Assembly (NCBI RefSeq): GCF_900232945.1
Contig: NZ_OCTU01000001.1
Span: 43,532 to 107,531, forward strand
Direction of reading: 5' to 3'
From: Urinicoccus timonensis
Lineage (GTDB): Bacteria > Bacillota > Clostridia > Tissierellales > Peptoniphilaceae
DNA length: 64,000 nt
The notes under the pieces: generated by a model
What the model was told of the DNA's origin: nothing
Seen by the model: only the letters and a program-made list of their open reading frames with translations
The model's database searches: none
Program-made: the position numbers and the translations under genes
Shown here: in pieces, positions 10,572 to 19,277 of the stretch
How positions within the stretch are numbered: position 1 is the first letter of the stretch
Layout: every line of letters begins with the position of its first letter

Positions 10572-10626
10572 TTGATTATCATAAAAATATGGTATAATAT
10601 TCAAAGATACCGACATATGTGTCTTT
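10572..10626 (+). promoter_or_regulatory. Promoter and candidate TetR operator
   Basis: TTGATT (10572-10577) and TATAAT (10593-10598) form a promoter with a short 15-bp spacer in front of the tetR gene. Just downstream, AAAGATAC (10603-10610) and GTGTCTTT (10619-10626) are an inverted repeat matching at 7 of 8 positions; ACATATGT inside it is a perfect 8-bp palindrome. Its position in the 5' leader fits autoregulation by the TetR protein. Operator function is inference. Confidence 0.5.
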
Positions 10627-10649
10627 AAGGAGGTGGTAGTATTTCTAGA

Positions 10650-11222
10650 GTGCGAATGAATGTTAAAGATAGATTGGATCAAATAAAAAAAGCATCAATA
10701 GCTGTATTTTTAAAAAAAGGATTTAGAAATACCGTTATGAATGACATTATGGAAGCTACTGGGCTTTCTAGAGGTGGCTTGTATCATCATTATGGTTCTA
10801 CCTATGAAATTTTATACGACATTATGGTAGAAGGAAATAAATACAGAGAGAAGATAATCTATGATGAGATGAATAAAACAAGTCAGGATTTTAGCGAAGT
10901 TTTATCTGAGATTATTTTAGAAAAAATGCTATATCAGAGTGACTATGTTTCAATTTATGCAATGTTTTTGCAGGAATTAAATCATGACGATAAGTTAAAA
11001 GACTTATATAAGAAACTAAAAAAATCATCATCTGATAGTATTCTAATGTTATTTGATGAAGATGTAAGAGGTGAATTAAGTGAAGCTATCGAATTAATAA
11101 CTGATTTGATTAACACATTTATTCTAGGTTGTGAAGTTCTAAATGCAAGAGAAAATTTTGTGAAGAACAAACTTGCATTAAAAAAAATGATACGAATTAT
11201 CTTAGATAATAATGCTAAGTAG
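10650..11222 (+). CDS. TetR/AcrR family regulator
   Basis: About 190 residues. The N-terminal helix-turn-helix is clear: AVFLKKGFRNTVMNDIMEAT then GLSRGGLYHHYGSTYEIL (about residues 18-55), the usual TetR_N signature; the C-terminal ligand domain is not recognisable. The gene separates the biosynthetic genes from the transport genes and has its own promoter, so it probably controls one or both. The start is uncertain: the strong AAGGAGGTGG (10627-10636) is rather far from GTG 10650 and ATG 10656, and fits best an ATT at 10641. No Fur- or DtxR-like box was recognised, so iron control may lie upstream of the window. Confidence 0.85.
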   Translation: MRMNVKDRLDQIKKASIAVFLKKGFRNTVMNDIMEATGLSRGGLYHHYGSTYEILYDIMVEGNKYREKIIYDEMNKTSQDFSEVLSEIILEKMLYQSDYVSIYAMFLQELNHDDKLKDLYKKLKKSSSDSILMLFDEDVRGELSEAIELITDLINTFILGCEVLNARENFVKNKLALKKMIRIILDNNAK

Positions 11223-11273
11223 ATCTTAGGGTTTACTCAGAAAGAAAAAACATATCTTAAATTGGAGGTTTAT

Positions 11274-11852
11274 ATGAAATTAAAAGATATCGTACAAGTT
11301 ACAATTTTTACAGTAGTGGCGTTTATATTAAACATGGCTGTATCAACAGCAACAGGAATGTTAGGAACTTTATCCTTATATATAGCGGCAGGATTTTCTT
11401 CCTTTGTAGTAGCTCCGCCATTTATAATTATGGCTAAAAAATTACAAAAAAGAGGAATAGCTTTTATATTTTTCATGTTGCTGGGTGTATTTTATGCATT
11501 AAGTGGATATTGGCCAATGCTTATAGTAAATGCCATCGCAGCTATTGTAGCAGAATTAATTATAGGTAACTATAAAAATGATAATAGAGTTGCCTTAGCA
11601 TTATCTGCTGGAATGTTTGTTATTTCAATGCATGCAATGACATTTGTAAGATTACTTGGACCAGAAAAAATTGTTGAAGTTTTTAGCGTATTTACAAAAG
11701 AACAGGCTGCCTTTATGGATGCCTTTTTTACACCAAAGGCAATGCTAATCTCAATAGGCATTAATATCGTTTTGGTATTAATAGCAGGAAGATTTGGATT
11801 ATATATAAATAATAAGTTTTTTAAAAAGAGTAAAAAATCAGGAATATTGTAA
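11274..11852 (+). CDS. ECF transporter S component (Trep_Strep/MptS-like membrane protein)
   Basis: Start ATG 11274 is set by GGAGG at 11264-11268; an upstream in-frame TTG overlaps this site. The 192-residue protein has about six hydrophobic segments and the helix-rich pattern of Trep_Strep-family substrate-binding S components. The next two genes encode the T component and a fused ATPase, overlapping by 1 and 4 bases, so a complete ECF importer is present. Substrate is not readable from sequence; placement next to a metallophore synthetase suggests uptake of the metal-loaded siderophore or of a precursor. Confidence 0.75.
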   Translation: MKLKDIVQVTIFTVVAFILNMAVSTATGMLGTLSLYIAAGFSSFVVAPPFIIMAKKLQKRGIAFIFFMLLGVFYALSGYWPMLIVNAIAAIVAELIIGNYKNDNRVALALSAGMFVISMHAMTFVRLLGPEKIVEVFSVFTKEQAAFMDAFFTPKAMLISIGINIVLVLIAGRFGLYINNKFFKKSKKSGIL

Positions 11853-12532
11853 TGGAAAACATAAGGAGAGATGACAACTGTCTTGTAAATCCTATAATCT
11901 TATTTGTTTTAATTTTAGCGTTTTCGATTATATTATTTATAACAGATGATATTGGCTACTATATTATGATAGGAATATCAATGTTTCTAACCTTAACTTT
12001 TTCCTTAAAACAATTTATTAAACAACTAGCAACAGTTCTTATCTTGTTAATTGTTGGCAAAACATTAACTATTATAGACTTAGGAATAGGTGGAAATGCA
12101 ATTTTAGGTCTTGTAGAAATCGTATTAAAACTCTTTCCGATATTTATTATTGGCGGTATTCTTGTGAATACATCACCACTTAAAATGATGAGTTCACTTA
12201 AGTTTTTACACATTCCAAATGTGTTTGCTCTAAGCATAGTGATAGGAATGAAGTTTATATCAGAGATGGGGTTAAGGATTAAAGAAATAAAGAATGGCAT
12301 GAAGGTAAGGGGGCTAAGATTAAGTCCCCTCCATCCTGTTAGGTCTTTTGAACTTTACTTCATCCCTCTTATCTATAAATGTTTGCAAGTGAGTGAAACT
12401 TTGACTTCATCTATTATATCTAAAGGAGCAGAATATAGAGGGGAAAGGACTAATTATCATAAAATAACTTTTAAATTTTTTGATATCGTATTCTTACTTT
12501 TAGCTATTTTCTTATTGTGGAGGTCAATATGA
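11852..12532 (+). CDS. ECF transporter T component (EcfT/CbiQ family)
   Basis: 226 residues, start ATG overlapping the preceding stop (TAATG). Several N-terminal membrane helices are followed by a cytoplasmic region with IKEIKNGMKVRGLRLSP, which matches the coupling-helix region of EcfT/CbiQ proteins that contacts the ATPases, and two further C-terminal helices. It would couple the S component to ATP hydrolysis. The ATPase gene starts within its stop codon. Confidence 0.85.
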   Translation: MENIRRDDNCLVNPIILFVLILAFSIILFITDDIGYYIMIGISMFLTLTFSLKQFIKQLATVLILLIVGKTLTIIDLGIGGNAILGLVEIVLKLFPIFIIGGILVNTSPLKMMSSLKFLHIPNVFALSIVIGMKFISEMGLRIKEIKNGMKVRGLRLSPLHPVRSFELYFIPLIYKCLQVSETLTSSIISKGAEYRGERTNYHKITFKFFDIVFLLLAIFLLWRSI

Positions 12533-13977
12533 ATGTAATAGAAGCAGATATTAAAAAATTCTCTTATGACGGAAATGATAAGGTAATTTTAAAAGATATA
12601 GAGCTAAATATTAAAGAAGGGGAACTTGTTGTTATAAGTGGTTTATCTGGTTGTGGAAAAACTACTCTAACAAGAATATTAAATGGTTTAATTCCGAATC
12701 ATTATCAAGGACAATTGTATGGACAAGTATCTATTTTAGGAAAAAATATTTCGCAATATAACAACGGAGAATTGGCAAAGTATATAGGAAATGTTTTTCA
12801 AAATCCAACAGATCAGTTTTTCGCAAATATTGTTGAGGATGAGCTTGCCTTTGTTGGAGAAAATTTAGGAATGGAGCTTTCAGAATTAAAGAAAAGAGTT
12901 GATGACTCTTTGAGTGTGATGGGAATTGAAAATTTAAAATATAGAAATATCAATTCTTTATCAGGTGGACAAAAGCAAAAAGTTGCTATCTCATCTACTC
13001 TTGTTTATGATACTAAAATAATTTTCTTTGATGAACCATCATCAAATTTAGACTATAGGGGAATAGTCGAACTTAAGAATATTCTTGAAAAATTAAAATC
13101 ATTAGGAAAAACGATAATAATATCTGAGCATAGATTGTTCTATTTAAATGATTTATATGATCGTTTTTTGTATATGAAAGATGGTAAAATCGAAAAAGTT
13201 TTTAAAAAAGGTGAATTAACAGAAAAGGATTGTAAAAATTACTCTCTAAGAACAACGAATTATAATTTTTTGCTATCTGAAAATATTGATAATTGCAAAA
13301 ATGTAGTTGAGGAGATAAGAGGAGTTGGTATTTCTATTGGTAAAAAAGAATTAATAAAAAATTTAAATATAAGCTTATATGAAAATGAGATAATGGCGAT
13401 TATAGGTAAAAATGGAGTAGGTAAAACGACTCTTGCAAGATCCTTAGCTGGTTTATTAAACTTTAAAGGCAAGACAAGCTTTGGGAGAAATAAAAAAGAA
13501 AGATTAAGAAACTCTTATTATATGATGCAAGATGTAGAATACCAAATATTTTTTGATACGGTGGAAAATGAGCTTTTACAAAAAGATAGAATTAATGACG
13601 TTGTATATTTAAATAGACTTAGAAACGAATTAAAACATATTGACCTTTGGGAAAATAGGTATGACCATCCACAAAATCTATCTGGTGGACAAAAACAAAG
13701 ACTTGCACTATTAACTGCTTGTTTAAGTGGTAGAAAACTAATAATTCTTGATGAACCTACGTCAGGTTTAGATTACAAGAGGATGAATGATATTTCTGAA
13801 ATAATAAAAAGATATTCAAAAATATATCCTTTTGCCATAATAACTCATGATATAGAACTTATTTTTAAAGTTTGTAATTCTGTGTTAATGCTTGAAGAAG
13901 ATGGATATAAGAAAGTATATGTTCAAGGACATGAAAAAGATATTTTGAAATTTATTAAAGATGGACTGATTGTGTAA
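12529..13977 (+). CDS. ECF transporter ATPase, two fused ABC domains (EcfA-EcfA')
   Basis: Start ATG 12529 overlaps the EcfT stop (ATGA) with GGAGG at 12519-12523. The protein of 483 residues has two complete nucleotide-binding domains: Walker A SGLSGCGKTT and IGKNGVGKTT, signature motifs LSGGQKQK and LSGGQKQR, and Walker B/D-loop segments IIFFDEPSSNLD and LIILDEPTSGLD. Most ECF systems use separate EcfA1 and EcfA2; the fusion fits dedicated group-I-like systems such as YkoD/CbiO-type ATPases. Operon structure says it powers the importer above. Confidence 0.92.
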   Translation: MNVIEADIKKFSYDGNDKVILKDIELNIKEGELVVISGLSGCGKTTLTRILNGLIPNHYQGQLYGQVSILGKNISQYNNGELAKYIGNVFQNPTDQFFANIVEDELAFVGENLGMELSELKKRVDDSLSVMGIENLKYRNINSLSGGQKQKVAISSTLVYDTKIIFFDEPSSNLDYRGIVELKNILEKLKSLGKTIIISEHRLFYLNDLYDRFLYMKDGKIEKVFKKGELTEKDCKNYSLRTTNYNFLLSENIDNCKNVVEEIRGVGISIGKKELIKNLNISLYENEIMAIIGKNGVGKTTLARSLAGLLNFKGKTSFGRNKKERLRNSYYMMQDVEYQIFFDTVENELLQKDRINDVVYLNRLRNELKHIDLWENRYDHPQNLSGGQKQRLALLTACLSGRKLIILDEPTSGLDYKRMNDISEIIKRYSKIYPFAIITHDIELIFKVCNSVLMLEEDGYKKVYVQGHEKDILKFIKDGLIV

Positions 13978-13989
13978 GGAGTTGATTTT

Positions 13990-15342
13990 TTGAAACAAGA
14001 TATGAAAGAACAATTATTAAGCAAAAGACCTATAGACCTACTTTTTCAATTATCTATCCCTGCTGTAATAGGAATGATAGTAATAGGTCTTTATCCACTT
14101 ATGGATGGAATTTTTGCAGGAAATATTATAGGGCAAACTGCAATGACAGCTTGTGGTGTCGCTATGCCACTTACTTTTTTCAATAGCGGAGTATCTACCC
14201 TAATTGGTGTAGGGTCAGCATCGGTTTTATCAAGAGCTATAGGAAAGAGCGACCAAAAAACAGTTGATAAAATTATGGGGAATTTAATCTTTTGGGTTAT
14301 TCTATTCTCAGCTATTATCACAGTAGGTGGGATTCTACTTGCACCACATTTTTTAGATATGGTTGGAGCAAGTGGAGAAATTAAAGAATATGGTATCAGA
14401 TATTTACGAGTAATTTTTATTGGTTCTTTATTTGTAAACTTTACTCAATCAGCAAACATGGTTATGCGTGGAGAAGGATTAATGAAAAAAGCAATGCTCA
14501 TTATGGGGCTAGGGGCTTTTTTAAACATAATTCTTGATCCCATTCTAATGAAATTAATGGGAAAATATGCAATTGAAGGAGCTGCACTTGCAACTATTAC
14601 AGCACAATTTGTCCAAGCAGCCATTACGTTACATTATTTCAAAAACAAGAGTAAAGTTGTAAAAATAAATAAAATAAAGTCTGAGCCAGAAGTAAAAAAA
14701 GAAATGTTTGCTGTCGGAACATCTGCCATGATGATGCAAGTTTTATTTATGATTCAGCAGACCATGCTTTACAAAATGTCCTTTAAATATGGAGGAGATA
14801 CAAATGCTATCTTAATGGCAGCAACTTTAAGAATATATGCCTTTTCCTTTATTCCACTTTGGGGAATGAGTCAAGGCTTGCAACCTGTTGTTGGTACAAA
14901 CTTTGGAGCAAAAAGATATGACAGGGTAAAGGAGGCAATGAAGGTATTCTCCATTGGAGGACTTGTTCTTGCAGCCATATTTTGGCTACCAGTCTTATTA
15001 TTTTCAAAAAACATCCTTTCCCTATTTGGAGTAGAAGAAAGTATTATAACTCAGGGAGTAGGAAACTTTAGACTATTCTATTCTATATTTATCTTATATG
15101 GAGTAATGGTTATGTCTATAACATTCTTCCAAGCAATAGGAAATGCTAAAAAGGCAGGCATAATCGTCATGCTAAGACAATTATTTTTATTCGTTCCTGC
15201 CATGATTATTCTACCAATGACATTTGGAGTTAAGGCAGTATGGTTTGCTGAACCTCTTGTAGATTTAATTATGATTTTAGCTGGAATAGCAATGATGATT
15301 GGAGAGCTTAATAGAATGCCCTCTGAAATAAAAAAAATATAA
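13990..15342 (+). CDS. MATE family efflux transporter
   Basis: 450 residues with about 12 predicted membrane segments in two MatE halves (for example PAVIGMIVIGLYPLMDGIFA near the N-terminus and FIPLWGMSQGLQPVVGTNFG in the second half). The start is TTG 13990, because AAGGAG lies 8 bases upstream while the next ATG is 20 bases away. MATE proteins exchange Na+ or H+ for drugs or organic molecules. It lies 12 bp after the ECF ATPase, so it is probably in the same operon and may export the siderophore or protect the producer. Confidence 0.9.
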   Translation: MKQDMKEQLLSKRPIDLLFQLSIPAVIGMIVIGLYPLMDGIFAGNIIGQTAMTACGVAMPLTFFNSGVSTLIGVGSASVLSRAIGKSDQKTVDKIMGNLIFWVILFSAIITVGGILLAPHFLDMVGASGEIKEYGIRYLRVIFIGSLFVNFTQSANMVMRGEGLMKKAMLIMGLGAFLNIILDPILMKLMGKYAIEGAALATITAQFVQAAITLHYFKNKSKVVKINKIKSEPEVKKEMFAVGTSAMMMQVLFMIQQTMLYKMSFKYGGDTNAILMAATLRIYAFSFIPLWGMSQGLQPVVGTNFGAKRYDRVKEAMKVFSIGGLVLAAIFWLPVLLFSKNILSLFGVEESIITQGVGNFRLFYSIFILYGVMVMSITFFQAIGNAKKAGIIVMLRQLFLFVPAMIILPMTFGVKAVWFAEPLVDLIMILAGIAMMIGELNRMPSEIKKI

Positions 15343-15379
15343 TAAACTATTTAAAAATATTACTAAAGGAGGTTTTAAA

Positions 15380-17101
15380 GTGAATTTAGTAAAAGAATAT
15401 GTAAATAAAAGAAAAGGCTCATATTTTATGTCAATCTTACTGGCAATAATTGGAGTAGTGGCTGGGCTTTTTTCTTATATATACATGGCGAAAATTATTG
15501 TGAATTTGATTAATGGCATAAGGGATATTAGCTTATATACTCCACTATGCATAAATATTTTAATAACATTTGTTATTAAAGAAGTGGCAGCAGGAATATC
15601 AACAAGTATTTCCCATACCGCAACTTTTAACTCATTAGGAGAAATCAGAAATGATATTTCTAAGAAACTTTTCAAGATGCCATTGGGAGATGTACTATCA
15701 AGATCATCTGGAGAATTAAAAAATATTATAGTTGAGCAAGTTGATTCTATGGAAACATCCCTTGCCCACTTAGTGCCAGAATTTACGGCAAATTTAGTAG
15801 GACCTATTCTATTGTTTATTTACATGTTTACACTAGATTGGCGTTTAACTTTATTATCACTAATTCCATTTGTGGTAGGAATGTCTATTATGATGTCTGT
15901 TATGAATGCTCATTATAAGGAAATGTTTGGAAAGTCAGTTGCAATTGGTCAACATATGAATAATTCCATTGTTGAGTATATAAATGGGATAGAAGTAATA
16001 AAGACCTTTAATCAAAGCGAATCATCTTATAAAAAATATGCTGATGCAGTTTATGACAATGCAAGCTTTTATTATAACTGGATGGGTGAATCTATGAATA
16101 GGGTTGCCATAGGTAGATTACTTTCTCCTATGGGAATTATTACCATCATACCCTTTGGGATTTTATTTTATATAAATGGAAGTATTGATTTAGGAAATTT
16201 AATTACCTTAATCGTCTTATCCTTTGCTACGGTTTCTAGCATTTTAAAAATCATGAACTATATGGACGACATGTCAAGAATATCAACTATAACTTCTGAA
16301 ATAGGGAAGATTTTAGATTCAAGAGAGTTAGAAAATATCGACAAGGGAGAAAAAATAGAATCCTATAATATAGAACTTCAAGACGTAGACTTTTCTTACG
16401 ATGGAAAAAATAAGGTTATAGATAATCTTTCTATGGAAATAAAAGAATCTTCTGTTTCAGCCCTCGTTGGTCCTTCTGGGTCAGGCAAGTCCACAATAGC
16501 AAAACTTATTGCTGGGTTTTGGAATGTAGATAATGGATCTATTAAAATTGGCGGAGTAGAAACAAAAGATGTGTCGCTCGAAAACTTGTCTTCACTTATT
16601 TCTTTTGTATCCCAAGACAATTTCCTCTTTGATATGACTATAAAGGAAAATATTAGGCTTGGAAATAAGAATGCCTCTGACGAAGAAATTATAGATGTAT
16701 GTAAAAAATCTGCCTGCCATGATTTTATTATGAATCTATCTAATGGTTATGATACAAGAGTTGGCGAAGGTGGAGGTCATCTATCTGGAGGAGAAAGACA
16801 AAGAATATCTATTGCTCGTGCCATGCTAAAAAATGCACCAATCGTAATTTTAGATGAAGCAACTTCTTATATAGATCCCGAAAATGAAGCTCTCATACAA
16901 AACGCCTTGGCAAATCTAGTTAAGGGTAAAACTTTAATCATAATCGCTCATAGGTTAAAGACAATTGTTGATGCAGATAAGATATTTGTTATTAAAGATG
17001 GTAAATTGGATTCTTATGGAAATCATAAAGAACTATTAAAGTCATCAGAGCTTTATAAGGAAATGGTTGCTGCCAATGTAAGGGGTGATGAAAATGCTTA
17101 A
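15380..17101 (+). CDS. ABC exporter-fold half transporter A (YbtP/IrtA-like by context)
   Basis: 573 residues, GTG start with AAAGGAGG. An N-terminal six-helix membrane domain (about 1-300) is followed by a nucleotide-binding domain with VGPSGSGKST, LSGGERQRISIARAML and VILDEATSYIDPENE, all intact. It overlaps the next half transporter by 8 bases, so the two likely form a heterodimer. In yersiniabactin (YbtPQ) and mycobactin (IrtAB) systems, pairs of exporter-fold transporters import the iron-siderophore; direction cannot be told from sequence. Confidence 0.92.
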   Translation: MNLVKEYVNKRKGSYFMSILLAIIGVVAGLFSYIYMAKIIVNLINGIRDISLYTPLCINILITFVIKEVAAGISTSISHTATFNSLGEIRNDISKKLFKMPLGDVLSRSSGELKNIIVEQVDSMETSLAHLVPEFTANLVGPILLFIYMFTLDWRLTLLSLIPFVVGMSIMMSVMNAHYKEMFGKSVAIGQHMNNSIVEYINGIEVIKTFNQSESSYKKYADAVYDNASFYYNWMGESMNRVAIGRLLSPMGIITIIPFGILFYINGSIDLGNLITLIVLSFATVSSILKIMNYMDDMSRISTITSEIGKILDSRELENIDKGEKIESYNIELQDVDFSYDGKNKVIDNLSMEIKESSVSALVGPSGSGKSTIAKLIAGFWNVDNGSIKIGGVETKDVSLENLSSLISFVSQDNFLFDMTIKENIRLGNKNASDEEIIDVCKKSACHDFIMNLSNGYDTRVGEGGGHLSGGERQRISIARAMLKNAPIVILDEATSYIDPENEALIQNALANLVKGKTLIIIAHRLKTIVDADKIFVIKDGKLDSYGNHKELLKSSELYKEMVAANVRGDENA

Positions 17102-18830
17102 GGTGTTTAAAAAGATATGGAATTTTTCTAAGGAAGAACAAGCAAATATTAAAAAATCTATTCTGGCTGGATTCTTTCATGCAGTCTTTAATGCTCTACA
17201 ATTTGGTGCAATTTACTATATGTTGGTAAATATTTTCTCTAAAACTTTAGACTATAAGGCTATCTTTGTTTGTCTTGGAATATTAGTTATATCCCTTGTT
17301 GGAAAAATAATGACACAAAAATCATCACAAATGGCACAAACACACGCTGGATATTTTATGGCAGCTCACAAGAGAATAGAAATAGGAGAAAAGATAAAAA
17401 GAGTTCCTATGGGGTTCTTTTCAAGCTTTTCACTAGGAAGATTAACTACTATTGCTACATCTTCACTTTCCCAAGCAGAAATGTGGGTGCCTATGCTTTT
17501 GGTTCTTGTACTTGGTGGAGTTTTAAATACTTTAGTCTTTGTCCTTGGAACTTTAATTTTTAATGTAAAGGTAGGACTGGTTGCTGTAGCAGGTGTGGTA
17601 GTATTTTTCATCGTTACATCAATGATGGAGAAAAAATCATCAGCTAATGCAGACAAAATGACAGAAACACAAACAAGACTTACAAAAGAAGTATTAGCAA
17701 CTTTACAAGGAATGCAGGTTATAAAATCCTATAATCTTGGTGGAGAAAATAACAGAGCTTTGAGAAAGTCTATAAAAGATACATCAAATATACTTTTAGA
17801 TTTAGAAATATCTGTAGCACCTTACACAGTTATCCAAAGAATTGTAATGGGAATAACAACAGTAGCTATGGTCTATGTATCATTAAAATTAAATTTATCT
17901 GGTGAACTTCCACTTGCTGAAACAATTCTTATGATTATGGCATCCTTTATTATCTTTGAAGGCTTAATCGGGGCAGGATCAAACATGGCAATCCTAAGAG
18001 CTTGCGAAAATGCTATAGATTCTGTAGGTTTTATCGACTCTATGCCTGATATGAGAGAAGGAAGTATTACAGAGTCTATAAAAAATCATGATATAGTCTT
18101 TAAAAATGTCAGCTTTTCTTATGATGATAGACCAATTTTAAAAAATGTATCAGCAGAGATAAAAGAAAATACTATGACTGCCATTGTCGGCCCATCTGGA
18201 TCTGGTAAGACAACATTTTGTAATCTCATAGCGAGATTTTGGGATGTAAATTCTGGCGAAATTTTAATAGGTGGAAAAAATATAAAAGACTATAAGATAG
18301 AAAACTTAATGAATTCTATTTCTATGGTATTTCAAGATGTATATCTATTTGAAGATACAATTGAAAATAATATAAAATTTGGAAAACAAAATGCAAGCCA
18401 TGAAGAAGTAGTTCAGGCTGCTAAAAAAGCAAGATGTCATGAATTTATAGAAGCTTTACCAGAAGGCTATGACACTATCATCGGAGAAGGTGGAGCAAGT
18501 CTATCTGGTGGAGAAAAACAAAGAATTTCCATTGCAAGAGCTATGCTAAAAGATGCAGACATAATTATCTTTGATGAGGCAACTGCAAATATAGATCCAG
18601 AAAATGAAGATAAACTTAAAGAAGCAATAGAATCATTAACAAAAAATAAGACGGTAATTATGATTGCCCACAGACTAAAGACAATTAGAAATGCTGACCA
18701 GATTTTAGTCTTAAAAGATGGAGAAATAGTAGAACGTGGAAATCATGAAGAACTGATTAAAAATAATGGACTTTATTCTGACCTTATAAATGCAAAAGCT
18801 AAGGCAGAATCATGGAAGTTAAATAATTAA
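17094..18830 (+). CDS. ABC exporter-fold half transporter B (YbtQ/IrtB-like by context)
   Basis: 578 residues from ATG 17094, chosen because AAGGGG lies 8 bases upstream; GTG 17085 and ATG 17088 overlap that site. Membrane domain about 1-310, then an ATPase domain with VGPSGSGKTT, LSGGEKQRISIARAML and IIFDEATANIDPENE. Both catalytic Glu residues of the pair are present, so neither partner looks degenerate. It ends the siderophore transcript, with a strong terminator 40 bp downstream. Confidence 0.92.
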   Translation: MLKVFKKIWNFSKEEQANIKKSILAGFFHAVFNALQFGAIYYMLVNIFSKTLDYKAIFVCLGILVISLVGKIMTQKSSQMAQTHAGYFMAAHKRIEIGEKIKRVPMGFFSSFSLGRLTTIATSSLSQAEMWVPMLLVLVLGGVLNTLVFVLGTLIFNVKVGLVAVAGVVVFFIVTSMMEKKSSANADKMTETQTRLTKEVLATLQGMQVIKSYNLGGENNRALRKSIKDTSNILLDLEISVAPYTVIQRIVMGITTVAMVYVSLKLNLSGELPLAETILMIMASFIIFEGLIGAGSNMAILRACENAIDSVGFIDSMPDMREGSITESIKNHDIVFKNVSFSYDDRPILKNVSAEIKENTMTAIVGPSGSGKTTFCNLIARFWDVNSGEILIGGKNIKDYKIENLMNSISMVFQDVYLFEDTIENNIKFGKQNASHEEVVQAAKKARCHEFIEALPEGYDTIIGEGGASLSGGEKQRISIARAMLKDADIIIFDEATANIDPENEDKLKEAIESLTKNKTVIMIAHRLKTIRNADQILVLKDGEIVERGNHEELIKNNGLYSDLINAKAKAESWKLNN

Positions 18831-18871
18831 TAGAAAGAAATATTTAAAGTCTTTGAACAGGAAAAACATTT

Positions 18872-18910
18872 AGAGCAGGTGGACAAGAAAAATCACTTGC
18901 TCTTTTTTTT
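18872..18910 (+). terminator. Rho-independent terminator of the siderophore locus
   Basis: AGAGCAGGTG (18872-18881) pairs with CACTTGCTCT (18894-18903) with one G-T pair, followed directly by a run of eight T. Confidence 0.85.
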
Positions 18911-18918
18911 CGTCACTA

Positions 18919-19008
18919 AATCAAGATGGGAATTTTAAAGATAATCTAGAAGATGAAAATGTTGATGTAGAAAAAGTTGTCGCAACACAAATGATGATTG
19001 AAGCATAA
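18919..19008 (+). pseudogene. Fragment of an ICE sigma-70-like gene
   Basis: The frame from 18919 reads NQDGNFKDNLEDENVDVEKV and continues to a stop at 19006. It matches the middle of the intact sigma-like protein at 22596-23006 (DHDGNFEENLEDLEFDVEKI). About 29 codons are left, without the helix-turn-helix end. This shows that a second copy of the element's regulatory segment once stood here. Confidence 0.7.
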
Positions 19009-19012
19009 AAAA

Positions 19013-19054
19013 TGTATCAACCCTTACCCTTTTATCAGGATTTAGGTTGATACA
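19013..19054. terminator. Perfect 10-bp inverted repeat, possible bidirectional terminator
   Basis: TGTATCAACC (19013-19022) and GGTTGATACA (19045-19054) are exact complements with a 22-nt loop. There is no long T-run on the plus side; it could stop transcription of the rhuM gene from the right, or mark the edge of a lost insertion. Confidence 0.4.
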
Positions 19055-19091
19055 CAAAATTATTTACAGACCCCGTTAATCGTATATTAAG

Positions 19092-19277
19092 TTATTCTTC
19101 TAATTTTTTAGTATCATCTTCTAATTCCAAGAATTTATCAAAATCACTTTTGTAGAGTCTATCTTGTATAATTCTATATTTTTCAAACTCACTTTCTGCG
19201 TGCTTTTTTGCAAGAGCTGCAGATACTTTTCCTGAATCGTTTAGAATTTCTTTATCCCATAATTGCAAAAATCCATT
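19092..19277 (-). pseudogene. Stranded C-terminal part of rhuM (after in-frame TGA)
   Basis: On the minus strand the codon after KR is TGA (19278-19280), but the same frame then continues for 61 codons (NGFLQLWDKEIL ... AKKHAESEFEKYR ... KKLEE) to TAA at 19092-19094. The sequence AESEFEKYR is typical of the RhuM C-terminus, so the TGA has replaced a sense codon, probably Leu (TTA to TGA is one change). Confidence 0.75.

Noticed and set aside
17270..17563. Plus-strand frame of 97 codons within ABC transporter B
   Set aside because: Out-of-frame shadow; no start signal and the main frame has clear domains.
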